Source: Flavobacteriales bacterium (GTDB lineage Bacteria; Bacteroidota; Bacteroidia; Flavobacteriales_F; PHOS-HE28). Taken from it: DNA of 64,000 nt. Positions 7,998-18,200 of the stretch are shown piece by piece. Made by a program: the position numbers and the translations under genes. The notes beneath the pieces are model-generated. The model did not search any database, had not been told where the DNA came from, and was given only the letters and a program-made list of their open reading frames with translations. Every line of letters starts with the position of its first letter. Positions within the stretch are counted from its first letter, which is position 1. Location of the stretch: contig JAEUSY010000025.1 of the NCBI GenBank assembly GCA_016788295.1, forward strand, positions 62,001-126,000, in the 5' to 3' direction.

Positions 7998-8029
7998 CGA
8001 AGATAGATCCTTTTCCTGGAAACCAACAA
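7998..8029 (-). promoter_or_regulatory. Promoter of the rplM ribosomal operon
   Basis: A TATCTTCG -7 box at 7998-8005, with TTG motifs at 8024-8026 and 8027-8029 (18 and 21 bases upstream), fits the Bacteroidota -33/-7 arrangement. The box is 69 bases before the rplM ATG. Confidence 0.6.
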
Positions 8030-8065
8030 TGGGGTGTGCATACCGTTGTTCCGGACCGGTCCCGA

Positions 8066-9259
8066 TCAAGCGATCACCCCCAGTTCGCGCCCCACCTTGG
8101 CAAAGGCGGCCAGGGCCTTGTCCACATGGGCTTCCGTGTGGGCGGCACTGAGCTGCACACGGATGCGGGCGGTGTCCTTGGGCACCACGGGGTAAAAGAA
8201 GCCGATGACGTAAATGCCCTCGGCCAGCAGCTTGTCGGCCATCACCTGGCTCAACTTGGCATCGCCCAGCATTACTGGCACAATGGCAGCGCCCGCTCCC
8301 CGGGTCTTGAAGCCCAGCGCCTCAATACCGCTGCGGAAACGGTCCACGTTGCGCTCCAGGCGGTCGCGCAGCTCGGTGCTGGCGCTGAGCAGGTCGATGA
8401 CCTTGATGGAGGCGCCCACAATGGCCGGGGCCAGAGAATTGCTGAACAGGTAAGGACGGCTGCGCTGCCGCAGCATCTCAATGATTTCCTTTCGGCCGGT
8501 GGTGTATCCGCCCATGGCGCCGCCCAGCGCCTTGCCCAGCGTGCCGGTGATAATGTCCACACGGCCCATCACGCCGCAATGCTCCACGCTGCCGCGGCCG
8601 GTCCTGCCAATAAAGCCGGCCGCATGGCACTCGTCCACCATCACCAGCGCTTCATACTTGTCTGCCAGGTCACAGATGCCTTTCAGGTCGGCCACAATGC
8701 CATCCATACTGAACACCCCGTCGGTGACAATGATGATGTGGCGGGCACCATCGGCACGGGCGGCCTTCAGTTGCACCTCCAGGTCGGCCATGTCGTTGTT
8801 GGCGTAGCGGTAGCGCTTGCTCTTGGTCAGGCGCACCCCATCAATAATGCTGGCGTGGTTGAGCGCATCGCTGATGATGGCATCGTCCTCGCCGAACAGG
8901 GGCTCGAACACACCGCCATTGGCATCGAAGCACGCCGCATACAGTATGGTGTCCTCCGTTCCGTGGAAGGTGGCCAGTTTCGCCTCCAGCTCCTTATGAA
9001 TGTCCTGCGTACCACAGATGAAGCGCACGCTGCTCATGCCGAAACCATGGGTATCCAATGTGGCATGCGCGGCCTTGACCACTTCGGGGTGTGAACTGAG
9101 GCCCAGGTAGTTATTGGCGCAGAAGTTCAGCACCTGCTTGCCGTTCACCGTGATCTCGGCGCCCTGTTCACTGGTAATGATGCGTTCGCGCTTGAACAGC
9201 CCTGCCGCATCGATGCCCGAGAGTTCCTGCTGCAGATGTGCTTGGAGTTTGCCGTACAT
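8066..9259 (-). CDS. kbl: Glycine C-acetyltransferase (2-amino-3-ketobutyrate CoA ligase)
   Basis: 397 residues, like E. coli Kbl. A PLP-dependent alpha-oxoamine synthase: [15 protein letters not shown] at the N-terminus, [17 protein letters not shown] (cofactor-contacting Asp and His) and [17 protein letters not shown] carrying the Schiff-base lysine. It cleaves 2-amino-3-ketobutyrate with CoA to glycine and acetyl-CoA in threonine breakdown. No threonine dehydrogenase lies next to it. Residue pattern favours Kbl over 8-amino-7-oxononanoate synthase. A promoter box lies 20 bases upstream. Confidence 0.93.
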   Translation of the reverse strand: MYGKLQAHLQQELSGIDAAGLFKRERIITSEQGAEITVNGKQVLNFCANNYLGLSSHPEVVKAAHATLDTHGFGMSSVRFICGTQDIHKELEAKLATFHGTEDTILYAACFDANGGVFEPLFGEDDAIISDALNHASIIDGVRLTKSKRYRYANNDMADLEVQLKAARADGARHIIIVTDGVFSMDGIVADLKGICDLADKYEALVMVDECHAAGFIGRTGRGSVEHCGVMGRVDIITGTLGKALGGAMGGYTTGRKEIIEMLRQRSRPYLFSNSLAPAIVGASIKVIDLLSASTELRDRLERNVDRFRSGIEALGFKTRGAGAAIVPVMLGDAKLSQVMADKLLAEGIYVIGFFYPVVPKDTARIRVQLSAAHTEAHVDKALAAFAKVGRELGVIA

Positions 9260-9279
9260 GTGTTCTTGGTAAGGAGCGG

Positions 9280-9287
9280 CGAAGGTA
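9280..9287 (-). promoter_or_regulatory. -7 box for kbl
   Basis: TACCTTCG on the minus strand, 20 bases before the kbl ATG. Confidence 0.55.
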
Positions 9288-9368
9288 GGTGGACGTCATG
9301 GCCTGTTCAGCGCACATGAGAATATGCACAGGCTCAAGGACATAGCGCCTTGTTGGATGAAATAAACC

Positions 9369-9399
9369 TTGACATACAGTGTTGATACGGATAGCTTCG
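9369..9399 (+). promoter_or_regulatory. Complete -33/-7 promoter for the CPBP-like gene
   Basis: TTGACA starts at 9369 and TAGCTTCG lies at 9392-9399, with 20 bases between the TTG and the box. The box is 19 bases before the ATG at 9419. One of the clearest two-part promoters in the window. Confidence 0.65.
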
Positions 9400-9418
9400 C
9401 CGCTCATTCATCGAAGCC

Positions 9419-10327
9419 ATGAGGTCATTCATCACCAAGAATCCTGTTCTGGTCTTCATTCTGCTCACGCTCGGCTATCAGTTCGTGGTAGTGGGCGTGG
9501 TGAAAGCCATGCTGCCTGCCGGTGGTCACATGCACGATGATGCCACGGCGCACATGGTATTCCGCTTGAGGGCCTTTGGGCCGCTGGTGTTCGCCATGTT
9601 GCTCACTTGGTACCTGGAGAAAGGTGCTGGCCTGCGCCGTTTGTTCGGATCCTTCTTCCACTGGAAGGCCGGTGCACAGTGGTACCTGCTGGCCTTCTCC
9701 TGGAAGTTCCTGTTCACTTATGTGGGCATTACGGCACTGGTGTTCCTCGGCTTTGCCGAGTGGCCCGGCTGGCTGGTGCGCAGCCTCCGGGAGGATGGTC
9801 TGGCCGGTTGGATGCCGTTGATCCAGAACCTCCCCTTCATCGTGGGGATCGCCTTGGTGGAAGAGACCGCGTGGATGAAGTTCAGCGTGACCCGCCTACA
9901 GGAGAAGTACAGCGCCTTGCGGTCGTGCCTGACCGTCGGTTTCGCGTGGGGGCTATGGTACCTGCCCATGTTGCTGATCAACGAGGGTGTTCCCGATGGA
10001 TACCCCTGGCCCGTATTCCTACTGAGCATGATCTGCCTCACCATTCTGCTGGGTTGGACCTACAACATGACCCGCAGCGGTACCATCCTGCTGATCATGC
10101 AGATCGTGAGCAACTGTGCCTTCTTCATCATCCCTGTGCTACCCGCCTGGTGGAACTTGGATGCCACCTACGTGAACAGCTTCGTGGCCGTGAACTTCGT
10201 ATCGGCCATTACACTGGTGCTCGTTTACGGCTGGCGCGAACTGGGCACTGGCCCGCGTGCCACTTGGAGCGAAAGTCACGAGGAAGACCGGGAAGAGCTG
10301 GGTGAACTCCACCCTTCCCGCGCGTAG
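9419..10327 (+). CDS. CPBP/ABI-type membrane protein with degenerate protease motifs
   Basis: 302 residues with about eight hydrophobic segments. The region from residue 140 to 235 matches the CPBP (CaaX protease and bacteriocin-processing) fold, but the catalytic positions look altered. The EExxxR motif reads EETAWMK (E148, E149, no Arg at 153). The second-motif His appears as Tyr181 in FAWGLWYLP. The third-motif His appears as Gln228 in MQIVSN. It may have a non-proteolytic role. The hydrophilic C-terminus is acidic. Divergent from kbl; its stop lies 9 bases from convergent gatC. Confidence 0.72.
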   Translation: MRSFITKNPVLVFILLTLGYQFVVVGVVKAMLPAGGHMHDDATAHMVFRLRAFGPLVFAMLLTWYLEKGAGLRRLFGSFFHWKAGAQWYLLAFSWKFLFTYVGITALVFLGFAEWPGWLVRSLREDGLAGWMPLIQNLPFIVGIALVEETAWMKFSVTRLQEKYSALRSCLTVGFAWGLWYLPMLLINEGVPDGYPWPVFLLSMICLTILLGWTYNMTRSGTILLIMQIVSNCAFFIIPVLPAWWNLDATYVNSFVAVNFVSAITLVLVYGWRELGTGPRATWSESHEEDREELGELHPSRA

Positions 10328-10336
10328 GACGAGGGA

Positions 10337-10639
10337 CTAACCCTTGTCCATCACGCGGGGCACCTTGAAGTAGTCGCTGTCCTTTACCGGACTGTTCTTC
10401 AGGGCTTCGGCCTTGGGCACGATATCACCGGGCACCACCACGTCCTCGCGCAGCACATCCGCCTCATCGGTCATGAAGATCAGGGGTTCCACGCCCTTGG
10501 TATCCACCTCGTTCAGCTTTTCCACGAACCCGAGCACGCGCTCCAAATCGTTCAATATGGCTTGGCGGGCTGCAGGGTCGCTGAAGTCCAGGCGCGCCAG
10601 TTCGGCAATACGGTCCAGGGTGGCCTCGTCGATCTTCAT
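10337..10639 (-). CDS. gatC: Asp-tRNA(Asn)/Glu-tRNA(Gln) amidotransferase subunit C
   Basis: 100 residues, normal for GatC. LDRIAELARLDFSD at the N-terminus, LGFVEKLNEVDTKGVEPL in the middle and VLREDVV near the C-terminus are conserved. GatC stabilises GatA in the GatCAB complex that converts misacylated Glu-tRNA(Gln) to Gln-tRNA(Gln). GatA and GatB are not in the window. The ATG at 10639 matches family starts. A TTCCTTCG sequence at 10667-10674 could be its own weak promoter; otherwise it is read from the upstream acyltransferase gene. Confidence 0.93.
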   Translation of the reverse strand: MKIDEATLDRIAELARLDFSDPAARQAILNDLERVLGFVEKLNEVDTKGVEPLIFMTDEADVLREDVVVPGDIVPKAEALKNSPVKDSDYFKVPRVMDKG

Positions 10640-10704
10640 GTGCTGGGCTGTTGTGGATCTCTGGATCGAAGGAATACTGTTGCGGTCCCTCGGCCGATCG
10701 GGGT

Positions 10705-11514
10705 TCACGCTGCATCTTCCAGCAGCGGCCCCTCGATCACCTCGTACACCTTGCGCCGCAAAGCTACCAGATCGTCCATGGTAAGGCCCTTGGTAGGAAT
10801 GGGCGCATGCACCACGGCGCGCGCAATGCCGGGCCTGGCGCGGGAGAGCAGCTCCAGAGGCTCGCCGAACAAGCGCCAATGATCAATGAAGGTGATGGGC
10901 ACGATGGGCACCTGCTTCTCGATGGCCAACCGGAAGGCACCGTCCTTGAAGGGTTTCATGCGCGGAGTGTGCGCGGGAATGGTGCCTTCGGGGAACAGGG
11001 CGATGCTGGTGCCGCGGTCAAGGGCCTGTGCCGCCTTGCGGAAGGCTTTTGCGGCCTCGATGTGGCTACCGCGATTAACGGCGATGTTCATGCCCTTGAA
11101 GAAGATGTTGAAGAGCGGCCACTTGAGCAGTTCGTACTTGCCCATGAAGAGGAAGTACGACGGCACGACATTGTACATCTGGATGATGTCCAGGTAACTG
11201 CTGTGGTTGCAGCAGATCACGTAAGGTGCACGTGGCAATGGCGTGGTGCGCTCCACGCGTACAGGCACTCCGCTGGCCCATTGCAGGAACCAGGCCCAGC
11301 TGCGCTTCAAACGGAAGGCTTTCTCGTAACGGCGCGGGGTGTAGAGCAGCACGCGGAAAGGCAGGTACAGAACGACCAGCGAACCGAAGAACACCAGCGC
11401 GAACCACAGCTTAAACACCCAGCGCAGTGGCAGGAAGAGCCACTTGGCCAGCGGGCCGCGACGGCTTTCACCATCGGCCACACGGGGACGTTCCGGGGCG
11501 GCACTGTGACGCAT
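10705..11514 (-). CDS. 1-acyl-sn-glycerol-3-phosphate acyltransferase (PlsC-like)
   Basis: 269 residues from the ATG at 11514 (MRHSAAPERPR); a TTG four codons upstream is possible but less likely. Two hydrophobic stretches near the N-terminus anchor it to the inner membrane. Catalytic motif NHSSYLD (NHx4D) and the substrate motif FPEGT are both present. It would acylate lysophosphatidic acid to phosphatidic acid. PlsC paralogues can also acylate other lipids, so exact specificity is inferred. The -7 box is 20 bases upstream; divergent from trpS. Confidence 0.88.
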   Translation of the reverse strand: MRHSAAPERPRVADGESRRGPLAKWLFLPLRWVFKLWFALVFFGSLVVLYLPFRVLLYTPRRYEKAFRLKRSWAWFLQWASGVPVRVERTTPLPRAPYVICCNHSSYLDIIQMYNVVPSYFLFMGKYELLKWPLFNIFFKGMNIAVNRGSHIEAAKAFRKAAQALDRGTSIALFPEGTIPAHTPRMKPFKDGAFRLAIEKQVPIVPITFIDHWRLFGEPLELLSRARPGIARAVVHAPIPTKGLTMDDLVALRRKVYEVIEGPLLEDAA

Positions 11515-11534
11515 GAGCGGTTTCAACGGGAGGG

Positions 11535-11542
11535 CGAAGGTA
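11535..11542 (-). promoter_or_regulatory. -7 box for the PlsC-like gene
   Basis: TACCTTCG on the minus strand, 20 bases before the ATG at 11514; 39 bp from the trpS box facing the other way. Confidence 0.55.
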
Positions 11543-11581
11543 GCCCGAACCCTTTGGCGGCAAGGGTGCGTGGCACGCGGC

Positions 11582-11589
11582 TATCTTCG
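11582..11589 (+). promoter_or_regulatory. -7 box for trpS
   Basis: TATCTTCG, 13 bases before the trpS ATG. Confidence 0.55.
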
Positions 11590-11602
11590 TGCCCTTCCGA
11601 CC

Positions 11603-12571
11603 ATGGCCCGCATACTTACCGGCATACAGAGCACCGGCGTACCCCACCTCGGCAACGTGCTGGGCGCCATCCGCCCTGCCATCGCGCTGAGCAGCGATCG
11701 CGCGAACGAGTCGTTCCTGTTCATCGCCGACCTCCACTCGCTCACCCAGATCAAGGACCCCGAAGTGCTGCGCTCCAATACGCGCGGCGTTGCTGCGGCC
11801 TGGCTGGCCTGTGGGTTGGACACCGAGCGCACGGTGTTCTACCGCCAGAGCGATGTGCACGAGGTAACGGAGCTCACCTGGTACCTCTCCTGCTTTTTCC
11901 CCTACTCACGCCTGGCGCTGGCGCACAGTTTCAAGGACAAGGCCGACCGACTGGAGGATGTGAACGCCGGGCTGTTCAGCTACCCGATGCTGATGGCGGC
12001 CGACATCCTGCTGTACGATGCGCACATTGTTCCCGTGGGCAAGGACCAAAAGCAGCACCTCGAGTTCACGCGCGATGTGGCCGAGCGCTTCAACCACCAG
12101 ATGGGCGAGACCTTCGTGGTGCCCGATGCGCGTATTGACGAGCAGGTGATGATCGTGCCGGGCACCGATGGCGAGAAAATGAGCAAAAGCCGCAACAACC
12201 TGCTGCGGATCTTCGCGCCGGAAAAGGAACTGAAGAAGGAAGTGATGGGCATTGTGACGGACAGCACGCCCATGGAAGAGCCGAAGGACCCCGAGGGTAA
12301 CACCGTTTACAAGCTCTTCAAGCTGGTTGCTCCTGCAGATGCTGTAACAGACATGGCCGATAAGTTCCGTGCGGGCGGCTATGGTTATGGCCACGCGAAA
12401 AAGGCCCTTTTGGAGGTGCTGTTGGATGGGTTCCGCACTGAACGGGAGACCTTCGACCGGCTGATGAACGACCCCGCCGAGCTGGAGCGCGAACTGAAGC
12501 GCGGAGCAGAAAAGGCCCGTGCCGTGGCAGCCATTGTGCTGTCCCGGACACGGGGCAAATTGGGTTACTGA
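11603..12571 (+). CDS. trpS: Tryptophanyl-tRNA synthetase
   Basis: 322 residues, typical of bacterial TrpRS. The class I motifs are clear: ILTGIQSTGVPHLGNVLGAI (HIGH region, here HLGN) and GEKMSKSRNN (KMSKS). The ATG at 11603 (MARILTGIQ) starts exactly where the family does. It charges tRNA-Trp. The 3' end overlaps the convergent gene at 12565 by 7 bases. Confidence 0.97.
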   Translation: MARILTGIQSTGVPHLGNVLGAIRPAIALSSDRANESFLFIADLHSLTQIKDPEVLRSNTRGVAAAWLACGLDTERTVFYRQSDVHEVTELTWYLSCFFPYSRLALAHSFKDKADRLEDVNAGLFSYPMLMAADILLYDAHIVPVGKDQKQHLEFTRDVAERFNHQMGETFVVPDARIDEQVMIVPGTDGEKMSKSRNNLLRIFAPEKELKKEVMGIVTDSTPMEEPKDPEGNTVYKLFKLVAPADAVTDMADKFRAGGYGYGHAKKALLEVLLDGFRTERETFDRLMNDPAELERELKRGAEKARAVAAIVLSRTRGKLGY

Positions 12572-13791
12572 CCCTGCTCGCGTCCGCGCCCGGCCAAGCG
12601 CCGGAAGATCAAGGGGCAGAGCACGATCCCGAGCAACAAAAGGGACCAAGCATGGAACCGCAGAAAGCGCGGTGGCCGTTGTAAGGTTTGCACTTCCGCC
12701 GGTATTGAACGAACCCATGCAATGAAGAGGTCCGCAATGGGCATGCCTCCAAGCAGGTAGTTGCGTCGTTCGGCACCTGTGATCATGCCGAACGCATCAA
12801 CCGTGGAAGTGAACTCGAACGCATGGAACCCATCGGCATTCAGCCTGCAAGAACCAGCTGCCACAATGGTAGCGGCAGGTCCGATCCCGAGCAATAAGGG
12901 ACCCGAGTCGATATCGCCTGCTCCCCCAACTCCGTTCGGATGTTCACCAACCGTCGGGACCCCGAATAACTCCTTGAAGAAATAAAGCCTGAACCGAGCG
13001 AACTGGTCCGCTGCGAAAGCGGGATCGATCATAGGCAGAAGGATCGTCATCAATGCCATAGATGAACCACGTGCGGACTGGAGTAACGCATCACTCTCCG
13101 GGTCCCATTCATGCGGGAGCATGCCACGAACATCCACTCGTTGGGTGGCTTCTTTCACCCACCAAGTGAGCACGTTCTTGTAGGCGACCGGGAACCGGCT
13201 GTCGTGCAATGACAGGGCCGCTGCACATACTGCGGCATCCGCAGGCCACGCCATTCCGTTGTACGAGGGAATGAAGGGTGAGCCATGTTCCATGAATGTC
13301 TGTGCGATCCGATCACAACGTGTTCGGAACTGGGCGCTATCCTCTTTCGATAACTCAGCAGCTGGAGTAACCTGCAACAAGCGGCCATGGAGGAAGGCCG
13401 TCCACCCGGCCAGAAAGGCACCATGATCCGGTGGCAACAACATAGGGAAGCGCCCCTTGACCTTGTCGCTGGCCAGCTGGCCGAGGCTCCAGCGTGCTTC
13501 CCTCAACGCCACCACCCGCTCAGATCCGATCGTACGTGCAGCTAATTCACACTGTGACAACCCATACAACGCATAGGTAAAGGGGGCACCTTCAGGGAAC
13601 CACTGCTGCATCCGCTCGGCCAACCCTGCCCTGACCTTAGGCCGCAGATCCGCCAGTAAGGCTTTAACGTGGTGCTGTTCTTCCGCGCTTTCCGGGAACG
13701 AGGTACGATGAATGGCAACGTTGACCCACAGCATGATGAGGATGACACATGGCACCAACATCAAGTAGACCAGGACAAGGAACTTCCTCAT
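12565..13791 (-). CDS. Membrane-anchored protein, unknown function
   Basis: 408 residues with a hydrophobic N-terminal anchor (residues 4-26), a large soluble region and a C-terminal transmembrane helix (about 376-396) ending in basic residues. The soluble part has repeated helical segments with Trp/Tyr/Gly-rich turns, such as PSYNGMAWPADAAV and GMLPHEWDPESDALLQSARGSS, suggesting an alpha/alpha-toroid fold. That fold guess is inference; I do not recognise a specific enzyme. Single gene, convergent with trpS. No clear promoter seen upstream. Confidence 0.7.
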   Translation of the reverse strand: MRKFLVLVYLMLVPCVILIMLWVNVAIHRTSFPESAEEQHHVKALLADLRPKVRAGLAERMQQWFPEGAPFTYALYGLSQCELAARTIGSERVVALREARWSLGQLASDKVKGRFPMLLPPDHGAFLAGWTAFLHGRLLQVTPAAELSKEDSAQFRTRCDRIAQTFMEHGSPFIPSYNGMAWPADAAVCAAALSLHDSRFPVAYKNVLTWWVKEATQRVDVRGMLPHEWDPESDALLQSARGSSMALMTILLPMIDPAFAADQFARFRLYFFKELFGVPTVGEHPNGVGGAGDIDSGPLLLGIGPAATIVAAGSCRLNADGFHAFEFTSTVDAFGMITGAERRNYLLGGMPIADLFIAWVRSIPAEVQTLQRPPRFLRFHAWSLLLLGIVLCPLIFRRLAGRGREQGQ

Positions 13792-13864
13792 GCAAGAGTC
13801 GACCGTTAGGCATTCAGAACATGAATACGTGCATCATAGCGCAGGTGCGATCAGCCTAGCGCCA

Positions 13865-15226
13865 TCATTGGCCCTGCTCCAACCGCTGGCGGTACAACCT
13901 GTACATCTGCTGGTGGTGATCGTCCAGCACGATCCGGCGGCCCTGGATGTAGCCGTGCACAATGCGGTTGCCCTGCATGTCCATCACGTTGCCTGCGGAC
14001 ACGATCAGTGTGGCCTCCTTGCCCACCGCGAGGCTGCCGAGGCGATCATCAACACCGAGCACAGCTGCGGCATCGAGCGTAATGCTGCGCAGGGCGTCCT
14101 CTGCGGAAAGTCCATAGGCCGCGGCGGTACCTGCAAGGAAAGGCAGGTTGCGCAGGCCCATGGCCTCCATGTCACCTGCATAGCCAAGGCAGAAGCGCAC
14201 GCCGCGTTCCTTCAGCAGGGCTGGTAACCGATAGGGCAGATCAATGTCATCCTCGGGCCGCATGGGCAGGCTGTGCAAACGACGAAGCACGACATCCACC
14301 TTGTTCTCGCGCAGCAGGTCGGCCACGCGCCATGCATCGTAGCCACCCACGATCACCAGGCGCTTCACCCCTTCTGCCTTGGCGAACTGCACGGCCTCGG
14401 AGATCTCCTTGGCCGCGTTGGCATGCACGAACAACGCCTTCCTTCCGTTGAACACACCGCGCATGGCCTCCAACCGCAGGTCCACGTTCTCGGGGGCTTT
14501 CTCCTGCGCGTAGGCCTTCGCCTTGCGGAAGAAGGAGCGCAACTCCTCCAGCTTGTTGGCACGCTCATCCTTCTTCTCGGTATCGGTCTCGCCGGGCTCG
14601 GCCCACCAGCCGCTGCGTTGGTAGGCAGCAGGCCAGTTGAGGTGTACGGCATCATCGGCACGTACCGCGGCATGTTCCCAGTCCCAGGCATCGAGCTGCA
14701 CAATGGAGCTGCTGCCACTGATGACCAGTCCGCGCGGAGCGATCTGCGCGACCAGTACGCCATTGGAACGCACCGTGGGCACCACACGCGAGTCGGCCTT
14801 GTAGGCGATCAGTGTGCGCATCTCCGGCTCAAGGCGACCGATATCCTCCACGTCCACGCTGGCACGCACGGCCTCGATCTCCTCCAACCCAATGGTCGCA
14901 TCGGCAGCAATGATGCCCGGGTACACATGCTGCCCCACCACTTGAATGATGGTGTCGTAGGTGGCCTTTACGCCATAAGCATAACCCACGTAATCGATCC
15001 GGCCATCGCGGAAGCCCACGGCCCCTTCATCGATCACGCGACCATCGCCCACATGCACGGTGCCACCCGTGATCAGCACGCTCTTCTTCTGGGGCGGCGC
15101 AGGAACAGGCTGCTGAGCCACAAGCGCCACCGCGACCGTTGTGCACAAGGCGGCGAACAGCACACGGACCGCACCGGCCAAACTGCGGTACTGTCCGAAT
15201 TGGAAGTTGGTCCGTTCAGTGCGCAT
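13865..15226 (-). CDS. Amidohydrolase-family protein, probably exported, metal site degenerate
   Basis: 453 residues from the ATG at 15226 (MRTERTNFQFGQYRSL), with a hydrophobic export segment (LAGAVRVLFAALCTTVAVALVAQQ). A composite-beta-domain N-terminus (VLITGGTVHVGDGRVIDEGAVGFRDGRI) and C-terminus (LGVDDRLGSLAVGKEATLIVSAG) mark the imidazolonepropionase-like amidohydrolase group. Where catalytic members have HxH after the first beta segment, this one has YPGIIAADATIG, so metal binding is probably lost or altered. The start overlaps the end of the upstream amidohydrolase gene by 11 bases, implying coupled translation. Confidence 0.8.
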   Translation of the reverse strand: MRTERTNFQFGQYRSLAGAVRVLFAALCTTVAVALVAQQPVPAPPQKKSVLITGGTVHVGDGRVIDEGAVGFRDGRIDYVGYAYGVKATYDTIIQVVGQHVYPGIIAADATIGLEEIEAVRASVDVEDIGRLEPEMRTLIAYKADSRVVPTVRSNGVLVAQIAPRGLVISGSSSIVQLDAWDWEHAAVRADDAVHLNWPAAYQRSGWWAEPGETDTEKKDERANKLEELRSFFRKAKAYAQEKAPENVDLRLEAMRGVFNGRKALFVHANAAKEISEAVQFAKAEGVKRLVIVGGYDAWRVADLLRENKVDVVLRRLHSLPMRPEDDIDLPYRLPALLKERGVRFCLGYAGDMEAMGLRNLPFLAGTAAAYGLSAEDALRSITLDAAAVLGVDDRLGSLAVGKEATLIVSAGNVMDMQGNRIVHGYIQGRRIVLDDHHQQMYRLYRQRLEQGQ

Positions 15227-18200
15227 CGTGTTCCTCGTGTTGTTCGCCTTCCTCGCCAATGTCCTCACAATGCCACAAATGCTGGCGTTCGCTGCGCGGT
15301 CTTCGTGTGGGCGCGCCATCCGCTTTCGCGGCCATCATGGCCCGTACGATACGGTCGCGCTCGGCGATCACCCATGCACGGCGCGCAGCATCGGTGGCGC
15401 GATCGAAGTAGCATACGCCATCGACATACGTTCGTTCCACACGTGCCGCAATGCTGAGCGGATCGGCGCTCCACAGCACCAGGTCCGCATCCTTGCCGGG
15501 CTCAATGGTCCCCAGGCGATGATCAAGCTTGAGCATGCGCGCCGGGTTCAGCGTCACCATCTTCCACGCCTCCTCGGGCGCAACGCCTCCATACTTCACG
15601 GCCTTGGCGGCCTCCTGGTTCAAGCGACGGCTCATCTCCGCATCATCGCTATTGATGCCGGTGTTCACGCCGTGCATGTGCAATAGAGCCGCGTTGTAGG
15701 GGATGGCATCATACACCTCGAACTTATAAGCCCACCAATCACTGAAGGTGCTCGCGTTCACACCATGCTGTTGCATCTTGCGCGCCATCTTGTAGCCTTC
15801 CAGGATGTGGGTGAAGGTGTTCACCTTGAAGCCCATGCTGTCGGCCACGTGCATGAGCATGTCGATCTCGCTCTGCACATAACTGTGGCAGGTGATGTTG
15901 CGCTCACCACGCAGGATCTCGGCTAGCGCCTCCAACTGCAGATCAATGCGTGGTGGCACCTTGCCTGCCCGGTCGCGCGGACGCAGTTCGGTCCAATGCT
16001 GCTTGGCGGCCTCGTACTCACGCGCCCTGATGAACGCTTCGTAGAACTGCTGCTCCACGCCCATGCGCGAACGTGGGAAGCGTGTACCCGGCCCCCAATT
16101 GCTCTGCTTCACGTTCTCGCCCAAGGCGAACTTGATGTGGCCTGCCGCGCCTCGGATCAGCATGCTATCGGCGGTCTGCCCCCAACGCAACTTGATGAGC
16201 GCGCTCTGCCCACCAATGGGGTTGGCGCTGCCATGCAACAACTGCACGGTGGTGACACCGCCCGCCAGATCGCGGTAGATGTTGATGTCGTCCGGGTTCA
16301 CCACATCGCCGATACGGACCTGCGACGAAACGGACATGGCGCCCTCGTTGACACCGCGTGAAATGGCGATGTGCGAATGCTCGTCGATAATGCCACAGGT
16401 GAGGTGCATGCCCGTGGCGTTCACCTCGGTCACTTCGGGCTTCTTCTTTCCGGGGAAGAGCGCATGCACATCGAGCCCCTGTCCGATCGCCTTGATGCGC
16501 CCCTCGTGGATGCACACATCGGTGTTGCGCAAAATGCCCTGCGCGGTGTTCGTCCACACCGTTGCATAGCGGAAGATCACGGTGCCTTGCTTGGGCAGTT
16601 CGGTCCAGCCGAAGCCGACCAGGGGTTGTGGCACCGGTCCTGCTTCCGTGACCACAGTACGCGTGCTATCCGCAGTGGCCTTGCGTGCCCCGTTCTTGCC
16701 CGCACGGCGCAGTGCCGACCACGCGAACCACTCGCCTCCAGCTCGCTGGCCTTGGCCGTCCCAAAGCCCACCACCGGCGTGGATGATGCCACTGAGACGC
16801 GTGATGGCCTTGGGATCATCCTTGGGTGCGAACGAAAGGCTCACCACGCTGCCCTGCCGATCGATCCGGGCCTTCACCTTCAGGCTATCGGGTTCACTGG
16901 CCCTGCGTACGGTGGCTTCAAGTTTGGCTCCCTCGCCGGTCACCTCCAGGTTCCAAATGGAAGCGGCGAGGTTCAGCTCGTAGGAGCCCTTGATATCGAT
17001 ACGCTCCGGGTCATCGAGAACGAAGCGTTTGCCATCCACCCAGATCTCATGGATGATGTTGCGCTCCGCCAGCAAATGGCCCGAGGTGATGAGGAAGTTG
17101 GCGGCCATGCCTTCACGCAGGGCGCCGTAACGATCGTCCAGGCCGAACAGGCGCGCGGGATCGGTGGTGAACGCTTCAATGGCACGCGAACTGTCAAGTC
17201 CAAGGGCCACCATGCTCCGCATGTCCTTCCAAAGGTCCTTCAGGTCCTTGCGGCCGTGTGTGGTGAAGGCGAACACCAAGCGTGCCGTGTCGAGGATCTG
17301 CGCATTCCGCGGCGCCATTTCCCAATGCTTCAGGCGGGCATAGCTCACCTCCTGTGCATCGTAGGGATCCTCCACGTCGTAGGCCTCGGGGAATGAAACG
17401 GGCACCAGCAGGGGCAGACCTGCGCTACGAATGCTCTCCAAGCGCGCGTATTCATCACCCGTCCCCTTAACGATACCCGGCAGCTTGAACTCATCCAGCA
17501 GTCGCACCCAGCGGAGCACCTCGTTCCGGTCGCCGGCCTCCACCACGATGCGGCCTTGCAACTGGGTGGCCAGCGCGGCCAGTACCGCGTCGGTCTCCTG
17601 ATGCTGAGGTTGTGCCGCATACCAACGGGCGTCCATCACCGCCTGCCGCCATAGGGCGATGGCACCCATTTGCGAACTGGGATAGTCGTCCAATGAACTG
17701 CCCTTTCGGAAACTGAAATGGGCCGCCACGTCGGGCCGCACAACGGCTCGGGCCGCAGGCGCATCACTGAGCACCACGGCCGCCGAGGTGCCACGCGAAA
17801 TGCCGTCCATGCGATGCGTGATCACCATGGCGAAGCCCTGGGCACGGAGCTCGGCGCTTTGCTTGGCATCCGGTTGGAACAATGTGTGGGCATGGGCATC
17901 GGCCCGCAGCGCACCGTTCCAGTGGCGGGCGCCTTTCACCTCTGCTTTGCGCTGATCCTGCTTATCGGCGGGAAGACCCAGATCGCTGTAGGGTTCGATG
18001 AGCGCTGGCCAAATGTGCAGGCCCTTGAGGTCGCGCACCTGGGCACCTGCGGGCACCTTCACTTTGGTGCCAACGGCCACCACCTCACCATCACGCACCA
18101 GCAAGGTGGCCTGGGTGAGCACCGTACGCGCATCCACATGCACCGTGGCATTGGTAAAGGCGACCAGCACCGGGGCCGCATCGCTGACATGGCCGCGCGG

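Noticed and set aside
11515..11526. TTG start for the PlsC-like gene
   Set aside because: The ATG four codons later stands the usual 20 bases from the -7 box and needs no rare start codon.
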